Shown: positions 1 through 8,666 of the stretch, piece by piece | Layout: each line of letters opens with the position of its first letter | Numbering within the stretch: position 1 is the stretch's first letter | Assembly (NCBI GenBank): GCA_029881355.1 | Contig: JAOUMT010000005.1 | Coordinates: forward strand, 1 to 34,472 | Source of the DNA: Acidimicrobiia bacterium | Lineage (GTDB): Bacteria; Actinomycetota; Acidimicrobiia; Spongiisociales; JAENVV01 | Length of the DNA: 34,472 nt | Direction: 5' to 3' | The notes under the pieces: generated by a model | The model's input: the letters and a program-made list of their open reading frames with translations, nothing else | What the model was told of the DNA's origin: nothing | Database searches by the model: none | Translations under genes and position numbers: made by a program

Positions 1-48
1 TCAATCGAGTTGGACACCAGGGGAGCAGTGTGGTCTCATATGGCGGAC

Positions 49-124
49 GGGGATGTAGCTCAGTTGGGAGAGCGCTGCCCTTACAAGGCAGAGGTCGTCG
101 GTTCGAGCCCGGCCGTCCCCACCA
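49..124 (+). tRNA. tRNA-Val (anticodon TAC), CCA encoded
   Basis: GGGGATG/CGTCCCC acceptor stem, D-arm AGCTCAGTTGGGAGAGC, anticodon arm CTGCC-CTTACAA-GGCAG with anticodon TAC, T-arm GTCGGTTCGAGCCCGGC, then ACCA. Confidence 0.97.
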
Positions 125-467
125 CCCGAATCCCTTGCTCGACGGGGGTTTCCGCAATCCACGTCGACCGAATCCGTAGCTCAAGTCGGCGTCATTGGCC
201 GCTGACAAGTCGGACACGCACCTGCCTGTCGCCTCGGCACCGTTGTGAATATGTCAACCTAGGGATCGGTGAGCTTCGCTACCGTCGGCACAACTCACCC
301 GAGCTTGAGCTGCTCCAAGTCAGTAGCCTTGCTGATCAGCAGCCGCCCTGGTATGTTCGTTCGCCAACAGCCGCACGGCTCAGTGGGGCGTATGAGGTGG
401 GCCGCGACATGGCCGAGGGATTCGGGTCGGGGCCCCGTTAACTCCCGAATGGGGAGGAAGGGGAAAC

Positions 468-1922
468 ATGAGGCACAGACGCATAGGCCTGGTGTCCGCA
501 TTTGTCACGATCATGATGATCGCATCCGCAGCACCGACGATGGCGCACGACACCGGTGAGTTCGGCGAGCGGCCGGAGGCATCGAAGGGGCGAAGCTTCG
601 ACGTCAAGCTCGACGGCCACATATCACCCGGAGGGGTCCCCTTGGAACCTCTCTCGGACATCCGCTGTGAGGACGGGATGGCGGGGATCTTCCCATGTCA
701 TAAGGTCGACCTGGCGTCCTTCACCCCCCTGTCGGGCATCGACGCCAGCTTTGTCAGTGACGTGTGGGGCTGGACGGACCCGGTTACCGGCATGCAACTG
801 GCGATAGTCGGCACGTTCGAGGGCGCCGCCTTCATTGACGTGACCGACGGTGCCGTCCCGGTATACCTCGGCACGCTGCCGTCGGCGTTCCCTGCGACGT
901 TCCGCAACATCTGGTACGACATGCGGGTCTACCGCGACCACGCCTACATCGGCAGTGAGGCGGCGGGCTTCAATCCCGCCACCTTCGAGGTCGACGGCTT
1001 CGGGATGCAGATCGTAGACCTCACGCAGTTCAGGGGTGCCACGGGACCGATCGACGTCGAGCTGGCCAACCGGGTCACCGACTTCACCCAGTCCCACAAC
1101 CTGTCAATCAACGAGGAGTCCGGCAGGCTCTACGTTGCGGGGGCCTTCGCCGGGCTCGATGTGTGCCAGGTGTTCCCATCACCCTTCGAAGGCACGGGGG
1201 CGCCGATCGTTTACGACTTGTCCACCGATCCCGTGAACCCCGAGTTCCTCGGCTGCCTATTCGGTGATGAATACCAGTACAGCCACGACATCCAGTGCGT
1301 GACATACCGCGGACCGGACACCCGCTACACCGGAAACGAGATCTGCTTCGGCTCCAATGAGGCAGCGCTCGTGCTATACGACGCCACCGATCCGACCGAC
1401 CCGGAGGTGCTCGCAGAGGTTAAGTACCTGGACCTCCCGTTCTTCGATGAGGACAGGGAAGTCCCGAACTACTACACCCATCAGGGCTGGCTGTCGGAGG
1501 ACCAGCGCTACTTCTTCCTGGGCGACGAGCTCGACGAGTTCTTCGGCCCGGCCGAGGAGCGCACGACCTACCTGTGGGACATGGCGGATCTGGAGAACCC
1601 GGCGTTGATCGGTGTGCACACCGACGGGAACACCTCGATCGACCACAACATGTTCGTCTCGGGGAATCTGCTCTATCAGTCGAACTACACCTCGGGTCTC
1701 TGGATCTACGACACGTGGAAGATCGACCAGGGACGGCTCAAGAGCCGCGGGTACTTCGACGTCTTCCCCGCCGACGATCGCACCGACTTCTTCGGAACGT
1801 GGGGCAACTACCCCTTCTTCGGCGATGGGAAGGTCGTGGTGACCTCCAGTGACGAGGGCGTCTTCGTACTCCAGTCACGCGCCAAGTCGGCTGCTGACAA
1901 TCGCGGTCGCGGCCCGGAGTAG
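468..1922 (+). CDS. Secreted LVIVD-repeat (beta-propeller-like) protein
   Basis: 484-aa ORF with N-terminal signal peptide; repeated blocks such as 'AAFIDVTDGAVPVYLGTLP', 'IVYDLSTDPVNPEFLGCL', 'LVLYDATDPTDPEVLAEV' typical of LVIVD repeats; purine-rich RBS upstream. Confidence 0.85.
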   Translation: MRHRRIGLVSAFVTIMMIASAAPTMAHDTGEFGERPEASKGRSFDVKLDGHISPGGVPLEPLSDIRCEDGMAGIFPCHKVDLASFTPLSGIDASFVSDVWGWTDPVTGMQLAIVGTFEGAAFIDVTDGAVPVYLGTLPSAFPATFRNIWYDMRVYRDHAYIGSEAAGFNPATFEVDGFGMQIVDLTQFRGATGPIDVELANRVTDFTQSHNLSINEESGRLYVAGAFAGLDVCQVFPSPFEGTGAPIVYDLSTDPVNPEFLGCLFGDEYQYSHDIQCVTYRGPDTRYTGNEICFGSNEAALVLYDATDPTDPEVLAEVKYLDLPFFDEDREVPNYYTHQGWLSEDQRYFFLGDELDEFFGPAEERTTYLWDMADLENPALIGVHTDGNTSIDHNMFVSGNLLYQSNYTSGLWIYDTWKIDQGRLKSRGYFDVFPADDRTDFFGTWGNYPFFGDGKVVVTSSDEGVFVLQSRAKSAADNRGRGPE

Positions 1923-1938
1923 TCCCAACCGCAACCGA

Positions 1939-1972
1939 GAGTCGGGCGCTGTCACCTGGCAGCGCCCGACTC
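1939..1972 (+). terminator. Strong hairpin terminator after the first LVIVD gene
   Basis: Perfect 13-bp stem GAGTCGGGCGCTG / CAGCGCCCGACTC with 8-nt loop, 17 nt after the stop codon. Confidence 0.75.
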
Positions 1973-2273
1973 GCGCTCACCGAAGCGTACCGGCAAGCTG
2001 CCCGACAGCCCTGACCGGCGGACGGTCACGCCGGTTGGTCTTAGCATCGCCCATCCGCTCCCGCTCGCTTATCTCGGCGCGACGTCTTGATGGTCGCCGA
2101 GCCTACTGACCGTGGGTGCCGACTGACGCCCGAGCGTTGCGGGCATGAGACCTTTGTCCCGCCGGCTTCCTTGTGCCGTTCCGGGCAAGTCGTCGCAGGA
2201 CTATAAGAATCATCCCGAAGTCACCGCTCGACACTTCAGCAACGGAGGCGAGCGTCTGTACGGGGTAGGTGCA

Positions 2274-2305
2274 AGGGCCCGGACCGATGGCTCGGTCCGG
2301 GCCCT
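2274..2305 (-). terminator. Strong hairpin terminator for the convergent LVIVD gene
   Basis: Perfect 14-bp stem AGGGCCCGGACCGA / TCGGTCCGGGCCCT with 4-nt loop, just beyond the stop of the minus-strand CDS. Confidence 0.75.
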
Positions 2306-2325
2306 CTCAGCGTACGGATGTGCAA

Positions 2326-3708
2326 TCAGGGCAGGCTGAACTCCTGCGTCTGTGGGTTGAGGCGGTCGAGTTTGATCGCGCCGCCGGTCAGACTGTCGCT
2401 CACCCGGAAGACGTTCAACCCCCGGGTGATATCGGACTCGTAGACGAAGTTGTTGTACCAGTAGCTGGACCACGATCCGCCGATCTGGCATTGTCCACCG
2501 CAGAACGGGCCGGGTCCAAGCGACACGGGGTCCGACCACGCGACCGAGATCGGATTGGCAGGATCTGTGAAGTCGGTGACCCAGGTCCCGCCCTGGTAGT
2601 TGCCGCTCACCACCACATACCGGCCGCTGCGCAGCGGCACGATGTTGTAGTTGTGGATCGTGCAGTTCTCGTCCGCTCCCTGGGCGCGCTCGAGCACCCA
2701 TTCACCCAGCTTGGCTCCGTTGCTCCCGTCGTAGAAGAACATTGTCTTGTCGATTTCGGGATCGGTGGCTTCGCATTCGCCCGCGCCGCCACCTCCCGGC
2801 TCCCAACCGGCCACGAGGACCTCGCCGTCCCAGGTGAAGCCGGCCGAGTGCCAGCGACCGTTCGACGCCGAGTCACCGACGCCGGGCTCGACCACCGTGA
2901 ACAAAAGCACCGGATCCCGCGGGTTGGTGATATCCCACACGTTGATCGTGTCGGCACTGGCGCACATGGCCTTGTTGACATCCCCGAGGATGACGGCGGC
3001 GTCATGACAGCCTGTGCGCACGGCCGGGTCGTTGGGTCCAGCCAGCGGTTCACGATGGATGAGGCTGATCGCGCCGGGATCATCTAATGGCACCGCGATG
3101 ACGTCCATGAAGTCACCGAGGGCGTTCTGCGCGCCTGTGTCGAGACCGACGCCGCACCCGCTGCTGCTCGAGTTGTTGCTGTAGATGATCAGGTCGCCGT
3201 CATCGACCCCAGCGGCCGTTGCGGTGTGTGAACCGCAGGGCAGCTCCAACGAGCCGAGCAGCGCGGGGTCGGCGGGGTTGGTGATATCCCACACGTGAAC
3301 TCCCTCGAACCCGGCCGGTACGATCGAGTCATCACAGAGCCGGTCGGTCGAGACTTTCGTGTTCCACGTCCTCACGAGGACGTTGTCCCACACGACGATG
3401 TCGCCCTGGTCGCCGTTACATTCCGGGTGGGCGATGAGTTTCGGGTTACCTGGTGCAGAGATGTCGATCACTCGGAACCCGTTGTAGTTCCCTTGATACG
3501 CCAGGTCCCCCTGGAAGGCGATGTCCGAGCTGATCACTCGCTGCCCGTCGGGTACCGAGAACGTAGCCGGCTGCGGGCTGTGGCCCAACGCATGCATGTT
3601 CTGGGTGGACGGCTCGGTGTCGTGTTCGGCCGAGGCCGAACCGACGGTCGTTACCACCAAGCCGAGGGCCATCGCCACTACGACAAGTGGCAGTCGAAAG
3701 CGACTCAT
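2326..3708 (-). CDS. Secreted LVIVD-repeat protein (second copy, convergent)
   Basis: 460-aa ORF with signal peptide (MSRFRLPLVVVAMALGLVVTTVGSASA) and repeated 'FRVIDISAPGNPKLIAH', 'VHVWDITNPADPALLGSLE', 'INVWDITNPRDPVLLFTV' blocks. Confidence 0.87.
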   Translation of the reverse strand: MSRFRLPLVVVAMALGLVVTTVGSASAEHDTEPSTQNMHALGHSPQPATFSVPDGQRVISSDIAFQGDLAYQGNYNGFRVIDISAPGNPKLIAHPECNGDQGDIVVWDNVLVRTWNTKVSTDRLCDDSIVPAGFEGVHVWDITNPADPALLGSLELPCGSHTATAAGVDDGDLIIYSNNSSSSGCGVGLDTGAQNALGDFMDVIAVPLDDPGAISLIHREPLAGPNDPAVRTGCHDAAVILGDVNKAMCASADTINVWDITNPRDPVLLFTVVEPGVGDSASNGRWHSAGFTWDGEVLVAGWEPGGGGAGECEATDPEIDKTMFFYDGSNGAKLGEWVLERAQGADENCTIHNYNIVPLRSGRYVVVSGNYQGGTWVTDFTDPANPISVAWSDPVSLGPGPFCGGQCQIGGSWSSYWYNNFVYESDITRGLNVFRVSDSLTGGAIKLDRLNPQTQEFSLP

Positions 3709-4261
3709 TCCCTTCTCCTCTCACTTGGGCCACCGCGCTCGATGACGAGGGTGGCCACCTGCGAATGATCCTACGCGCGCCAATGGCGATTGTGTACCCG
3801 CGTCTTGCTGACCCAACACCTCTCAGTGCGCCCCCGTCGCCATGGTCTCTCGTCCGGGAGCACACACCTGATCCAGAGGCGAGAGCTCCTGAGGCCGGAG
3901 CCGAAAACGTCCGAGACGAAGAACGTCGCAATGATCACCTCGGCAGACTTGTGAACTGGTCCCTCGGCTTGGAGTTCGCAACTCCCAACACCACCGCAAG
4001 CTCGGTGAACCAGATGAACCAGCACACGGACCATCGAAGCGACACGGTAGAAAGTCTCCAGACGTCACGATGGCGATGGTCCTCGAATGGCTTCGGTTTG
4101 CTCTCAGGGTGACTGCCATGTCGGGCCGCCCTACTACCGACCCTCTCACGTTCCCGCGTCTCTCGAGTAGACGACGAAGCTAGATGTCTCAGAGGTTCGA
4201 GCGTTGGGCTGGTCATAGGTTTGAATCCCTGCGACGAGGCTGATTTGCCAGGGTAGATTTC

Positions 4262-4296
4262 GGGCGATCCGGGTTGGCCTGACCCGGATCTCGCCC
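4262..4296. other. Imperfect inverted repeat / hairpin in a long intergenic region
   Basis: GGGCGATCCGGGT ... ACCCGGATCTCGCCC; 8-bp core ATCCGGGT/ACCCGGAT extended by GGGCG/CGCCC with a small bulge. Confidence 0.5.
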
Positions 4297-4360
4297 TCCG
4301 TATGGCTGCTCATTCGGTCTACGTTCGGGTATGGATGTTGGTGACAGGATCTTTGTTGTC

Positions 4361-4382
4361 ACGTTCGCTCTCATGCGAACGT
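4361..4382. promoter_or_regulatory. Perfect 8-bp inverted repeat upstream of ECF sigma gene
   Basis: ACGTTCGC-tctcat-GCGAACGT, 28 nt upstream of the ORF start at 4411. Confidence 0.45.
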
Positions 4383-4410
4383 TCCTCCTACGTGAGACGC
4401 CTTCTGACTG

Positions 4411-4968
4411 GTGCTGGTGATGACGATTGCTGACGAGAGGTTTCGAGAGCTTTATGACTCTTACTTCAAGCCCGTCCACGCCTATTGCCACCGTCGCACC
4501 GAGCCTGATCGGGTGGATGATGCCACCTCCGAAGTCTTTCTCGTCGCCTGGAGGAAGATCGATCAGGTACCAGCTGGCACCGATGCCCTGCCATGGCTCT
4601 ATCAAGTGGCCTACGGAGTTCTTACCAATGTGTGGCGCGGCGCCGGGCGCCAGACCCGCCTCCGACAGAAGTTGGACGCATATGGCGTGGGCACTGCACC
4701 TCCGGCGGATGAATTTGTGGTGATGCGTCAAGAGGCGCGACAGATACTTGAAGCGATGGCCCTGCTCAAGGCTTCGCAACAAGAGGTGTTGCGTTTATCC
4801 GTGTGGGAGGGCCTGTCGGGATCAGAGTTGGCTATCGCGTTGGACGTCACTGTCGACGCCGCCAAACAGCGACTGTCTCGGGCTCGGCGTGAATTGGCTG
4901 ATTCTTATAACCGTCTCGAAGCTGGAAAGAAGCCGTCATTGGTTGCTCGGAAAGGAGGTGCGTGGTGA
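4411..4968 (+). CDS. RNA polymerase ECF (sigma-70 family) sigma factor
   Basis: 185 aa; region 2 'FRELYDSYFKPVHAYCHRRTEPDRVDDATSEVFLVAWRKIDQVP...PWLYQVA', region 4 'LLKASQQEVLRLSVWEGLSGSELAIALDVTVDAAKQRLSRARREL'. Start may be GTG 4411 or ATG 4420. Confidence 0.9.
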   Translation: MLVMTIADERFRELYDSYFKPVHAYCHRRTEPDRVDDATSEVFLVAWRKIDQVPAGTDALPWLYQVAYGVLTNVWRGAGRQTRLRQKLDAYGVGTAPPADEFVVMRQEARQILEAMALLKASQQEVLRLSVWEGLSGSELAIALDVTVDAAKQRLSRARRELADSYNRLEAGKKPSLVARKGGAW

Positions 4969-6182
4969 TCAACGAAGCCCAAGCCTTGGCGCTTTTGGAT
5001 GAAGTGAATCCGGTTCCGGATTTGGAGTCCTACGAGGTCGAGGCGGCAGAAGTCACTCCGCAGCTCACGACCCTTGTTCAAAGGAGCAGCGAAATGACAC
5101 AACTCGATACCCGACGCGCCAACGTATCTCCGCGACCGAAGCAGCCCACTTTCTGGGTGGCGGCAGCGGTCGTCATCGTGCTTATCGGAGCAGTTGCGCT
5201 GCTCCTCAGTCAGACCCGTGAAGTGGCGCCGGCGGCGCCTGTAGCGCCGATCCCGCATTCGTCGTCGTCCACCATGTCAACTGAGGGGGTGGATATCTCT
5301 CAGTTGGTCGACGTGAACGACTGGATTGCCTACCAGGGGCCCGGACCAGATGGCACGGCGTTCGTTTTCCTGGTGCATCCAGGCGGCACTGAAAGACACA
5401 AGATTGGAGAAGAAGTCGGTGCCTCTGGCCTACCTGATTGGTCGCCAGATGGAACCAGCGTCATCTTCACAACCAGAGGGGGTGTCACTGAACCGCTGTA
5501 TTCCTACGATTTGGCCACTGAAACCTCGAGTGAGGTCTTTGCGTGCGAGGACCCCTGCGTAGCGGACGACGAACCGTCCTATTCCGCCGACGGATCCCAA
5601 ATTGTGTTCACCAGATACTTTGGGCCTATCGTCAATGACCTGCCGTCCGATTGCGGCCTGTGGATAGGGAACGTGGACACCAAGCAGGTGACGCAGATAA
5701 CTTCCAATCCTGGTTGTGACAAAGAATACGCCCCTCGCTTGTCGCCGGACGGAACCACAATCGCCTATCACCGATACGACGAGAACGGATTTGGGAAGAG
5801 GACGGCGGTGTTCCTGATCGACGTGGCGGGTGGAGACGAAACGCAACTCACTGATTGGTCTATTAGTGCAGCAGAGCCCGTCTGGTCGCCCGACGGGGAA
5901 TGGCTCGTGGTCTCTTTCGACCCTGAGGGAATTGACCGATCGGGCAGTGATCTGCACAGGATGCGACCAGACGGATCCGAAGTCGAGCAGCTGACGTTCT
6001 ACGAAACCGTCGTACGGCGGCCATATCACCCTCGGTACACGCCGGACGGTGAATGGATCGTCTATTCGCTCCATAGCAGCGCGGGCACGGAGCTATGGAT
6101 GATCCCCGCCGAGGGCGGGAACCCCGTAGCCCTCGTCACGGGCGGCCATTTCGTGCACCCGGCGTGGCAACCCACCCCCTAA
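4962..6182 (+). CDS. Membrane-anchored putative anti-sigma/sensor with extracytoplasmic TolB/PD40-type beta-propeller
   Basis: About 65-aa N-terminal region, TM helix 'FWVAAAVVIVLIGAVALLL', then repeated 'PDWSPDGTSVIFTT', 'PSYSADGSQIVFTR', 'PRLSPDGTTIAYHR', 'PVWSPDGEWLVVSF', 'PRYTPDGEWIVYSL' (PD40 motifs). Start overlaps the end of the sigma gene. Confidence 0.85.
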   Translation: MVINEAQALALLDEVNPVPDLESYEVEAAEVTPQLTTLVQRSSEMTQLDTRRANVSPRPKQPTFWVAAAVVIVLIGAVALLLSQTREVAPAAPVAPIPHSSSSTMSTEGVDISQLVDVNDWIAYQGPGPDGTAFVFLVHPGGTERHKIGEEVGASGLPDWSPDGTSVIFTTRGGVTEPLYSYDLATETSSEVFACEDPCVADDEPSYSADGSQIVFTRYFGPIVNDLPSDCGLWIGNVDTKQVTQITSNPGCDKEYAPRLSPDGTTIAYHRYDENGFGKRTAVFLIDVAGGDETQLTDWSISAAEPVWSPDGEWLVVSFDPEGIDRSGSDLHRMRPDGSEVEQLTFYETVVRRPYHPRYTPDGEWIVYSLHSSAGTELWMIPAEGGNPVALVTGGHFVHPAWQPTP

Positions 6183-6386
6183 CCGGGAGCCCGGTTGCCC
6201 CGTACGCCTCGCTGCCAGAAGTCGAAGGTTCGGTCGCATCGTCTCCAGCTGGGGATTGATGCGGCCGTTCCGGTCGCCGGGTTGGGTTTTCTCGGCGGGG
6301 AATCGGTTGCCTCGGCCGGAATGGCCGCGTATTGAACCATCTTGGTATTCATCGACATCGCTGAGGAACCGTCGTAGTCGCGTATT

Positions 6387-6988
6387 GTGGTGGGCATGAG
6401 AATCGCTGTCTTGGGTTGGGGGTCGTTGGTGTGGGACCCCCACGGACGTACCGGCAGCCCTTTGAAGGTCCGCCCCGGATCGGAATGGTCGGCGACGGGC
6501 CCCAAGCTGCCAGTTGAGTTCGCTCGCATTGCGGAGAACGGTCGGCTCACGTTGATCATTGTCCCTGGATACGAGATCGTCAGCCGAACAAGTTGGATTT
6601 TGAGTGCCGAATCTGACCTTGAGAAGGCTGCGCTGAATCTCGCTGATCGTGAAGTCATCAAGTCTCCGCACGACCGCCGAAGCCGTATACATGGAATCGA
6701 CTCGGACGGCGCCCGGCGAGGGCCGATAAACGTTTCAGTGGCCGCACCGTGTCGAGATGGGTAAACGAGCGAGACGATGTGAACGCCGCGGTATGGACCG
6801 GCTTGGAAGGCTGGGACCGATGGCAGGACCACGGTTTCGACTCATTCAGTGTCGATAACGCTCCGGACTACCTCGCGAAGGCCGATACCAGAACTGACCG
6901 CGAGATCATTTTCGAATACATCAGAAACGCACCGCCCGAGACGGATACACCGGTTCGGAGAGGGTTCGAACAACTCTTCCCTTGTTGA
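6387..6988 (+). pseudogene. Hypothetical protein gene apparently split by a frameshift
   Basis: ORF 6387-6764 (MRIAVLGWGSLVWDPHG...LPVEFARIAENGRLTLIIVPG...) and ORF 6749-6988 in another frame (VSRWVNERDDVNAAVWTGLEGWDRW...YIRNAPPETDTPVRRGFEQLFPC) resemble the N- and C-terminal halves of one bacterial hypothetical protein family. Confidence 0.65.
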
Positions 6989-7603
6989 TCCGATCCAGCT
7001 CCAGACCGCCGCGGGAGACGTGACAGAATCCCCATGAGGCCAACCCCATTTGCCGTCGTCCGGTCGGTCGCATCGGCCTTGATAGCGCGGGTGACCCGTT
7101 CGGTCATGACGGTCGTGTTCATGGCAGCACTCACTCGGCGATTCGTACAAGCCGACGATAACCAATTGGCAAGTCCCGGGCGCCGGACTCGCCAATTGAA
7201 AGCTCCACGAAACGTGGGCGTATCCGAAGCTCGTAACTATGTCGTCGACCAGCAACGAATAAGGTTTTCGCCTGAAGCCACTCGACCGTTACGACCGGCT
7301 CGCCCGCCGCTCCACGGATAGACCCAGACTGCAGGGTCCTAATCGGCAAGCTGTGCCACGATCGACCGAGAGAGTCACCCAGAGACTTCTTCTGCCTTCC
7401 ACCAGGCATGCAGGTTCGGCTCCTCCGTCGTGAATCGACTCGCTTGGAGCACGCCCCGTTTACCGACTGGCGGCCAGCCAGGGGTTGGATCTGGGATCTT
7501 CGGTCTCCTTCCGCGAGATAGGTGAAATGACGGAGGGTCTGCCGGACACAGGGGGTTTGAAAGCAGCAAGAGGTGCTGCATCTAAGACTCAAAGGAGATA
7601 GAA

Positions 7604-7900
7604 ATGAACAAGAAGATCGTGTTGGCCATTGCAGCCCTGTTGGTGGCGGGATCGACTACGGGGTTCGTGCTGGCCAATTCCTCTGATGACGGGGTTGCCG
7701 GGAGTGGCATGCCAGTTCCAGGCTTTGAAGGCTCCGTGGAAGAGACCGTCGTTGACGGCGTGTCGAGCAGCGGGATGCCAGTTCCGGGTTTTGAGGGTTC
7801 CGTGGAAGAGACCGTCGTTGACGGGGTGTCGAGCAGCGGGATGCCGGTTCCGGGTTTCGAGGGTCAGATCGACGACACAGTGGTCGAAGTTTCTCCCTAG
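7604..7900 (+). CDS. Small secreted or membrane-tethered protein composed of 22-aa tandem repeats
   Basis: 98 aa; RBS AAAGGAG; signal peptide/TM MNKKIVLAIAALLVAGSTTGFVLA; three units of SGMPVPGFEG[SVEETVVDGVSS]. Confidence 0.85.
   Translation: MNKKIVLAIAALLVAGSTTGFVLANSSDDGVAGSGMPVPGFEGSVEETVVDGVSSSGMPVPGFEGSVEETVVDGVSSSGMPVPGFEGQIDDTVVEVSP
7703..7897 (+). repeat. 66-bp in-frame tandem repeat (about 3 copies)
   Basis: Units 7703-7768, 7769-7834 and a diverged 63-nt unit 7835-7897; the first two encode identical peptides. Confidence 0.9.
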
Positions 7901-7916
7901 CAATGCGGCTCAGAAG

Positions 7917-7942
7917 GCGGGGAGGACCGGGGTCCTCCCCGC
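7917..7942 (+). terminator. Hairpin terminator after the repeat-protein gene
   Basis: GCGGGGAGGAC / GTCCTCCCCGC, 11-bp perfect stem with 4-nt loop, 16 nt after the stop. Confidence 0.7.
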
Positions 7943-8069
7943 TTGCGCGTCGTGGCCAAGGTGCCATCCCCCGGACCCGGCACGGTCGAGTACGCGGAAG
8001 GACTGTTGTGGTAGCGTCTCACCTGTTTCTTCCTGGCCTTTCGAGGCCACCGTCGGCTCAAGGGAGGAA

Positions 8070-8666
8070 ATGACTGACGAAGCTCGTGTCGCACAATTCC
8101 GCTTGTTGTATGACGCCGGATATCCTCGGATTGTGGCCTACGCACTGCGGCGAGCCCGTTCCCACGACGAGGCATATGACATCGTCGGGGATACTTTCAT
8201 GACGGCCTGGCGTCGCCTTGACGACATGCCGCCGGAAGACGCACGGATCCCCTGGCTGTATGGGATTGCCCGCCGCGTGCTCTCGAATCACTATCGCTCC
8301 ACTGATCGACGACGGCGCCTTGCCGAGCGGCTTCAGACAGAAACTCCCGCCATATCGTCGGCCTCGGAGGACGGACCCGAAGTTGTCCGAGTCGCCCTCG
8401 GCCGGCTCAGGCCGGACGACCGGGAGATCCTCACCCTGGCAACGTGGGACGACTTGACGAACGAGGAGATCGCCTTCGCCCTTGACATCACCGCTGCAAC
8501 GGTAGCGTTGCGCCTTCATCGGGCACGCGGGCGGCTCGCCAAGGAACTTGCCAGGCTGGGATATGCCCCAGAAGGGGAACATGAAGTGCAATCTGCCGAG
8601 GGGAGCCGGACACTTAACGCAGTGAACGGCATCGACGAAGCACTGATCGAGGAGGCCGAGACATGA
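8070..8666 (+). CDS. RNA polymerase ECF (sigma-70 family) sigma factor
   Basis: RBS AGGGAGG then ATGACTGAC...; region 2 'FRLLYDAGYPRIVAYALRRARSHDEAYDIVGDTFMTAWRRLDDMP...PWLYGIARRVLSNHYR'; region 4 'LRPDDREILTLATWDDLTNEEIAFALDITAATVALRLHRARGRL'. Confidence 0.92.
   Translation: MTDEARVAQFRLLYDAGYPRIVAYALRRARSHDEAYDIVGDTFMTAWRRLDDMPPEDARIPWLYGIARRVLSNHYRSTDRRRRLAERLQTETPAISSASEDGPEVVRVALGRLRPDDREILTLATWDDLTNEEIAFALDITAATVALRLHRARGRLAKELARLGYAPEGEHEVQSAEGSRTLNAVNGIDEALIEEAET

Noticed and set aside
10-441. 143-aa ORF on + strand
   Set aside because: It translates through the tRNA-Val ('DVAQLGERCPYKAEVVGSSPAVPT' is a classic tRNA-translation artefact).
2269-3087. 272-aa ORF on + strand
   Set aside because: Antisense shadow of the LVIVD gene on the minus strand; no family-like sequence.
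4200-4246. tRNA-like 3' fragment (GGTCATAGGTTTGAATCCCTGCGAC)
   Set aside because: A T-loop-like TTTGAATC is present but the T-stem does not pair well and there is no matching anticodon arm or acceptor stem; no integrase is nearby to support an att-site remnant.
3709-4410. Possible small genes in the long intergenic region
   Set aside because: All ORFs here overlap each other on both strands with no good start context or family resemblance; only hairpins are supportable.
4213-4782. 189-aa ORF on - strand
   Set aside because: Antisense to the well-supported ECF sigma factor; low-complexity Arg/His-rich composition.
7034-7592. ORFs in the 6989-7603 gap (7034-7321 +, 7131-7592 -)
   Set aside because: No RBS, no recognisable motifs and mutual overlap on opposite strands; treated as intergenic.
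7703-7897. Possible CRISPR-like array
   Set aside because: The 66-bp units are contiguous, in frame and encode a peptide repeat; there are no spacers.
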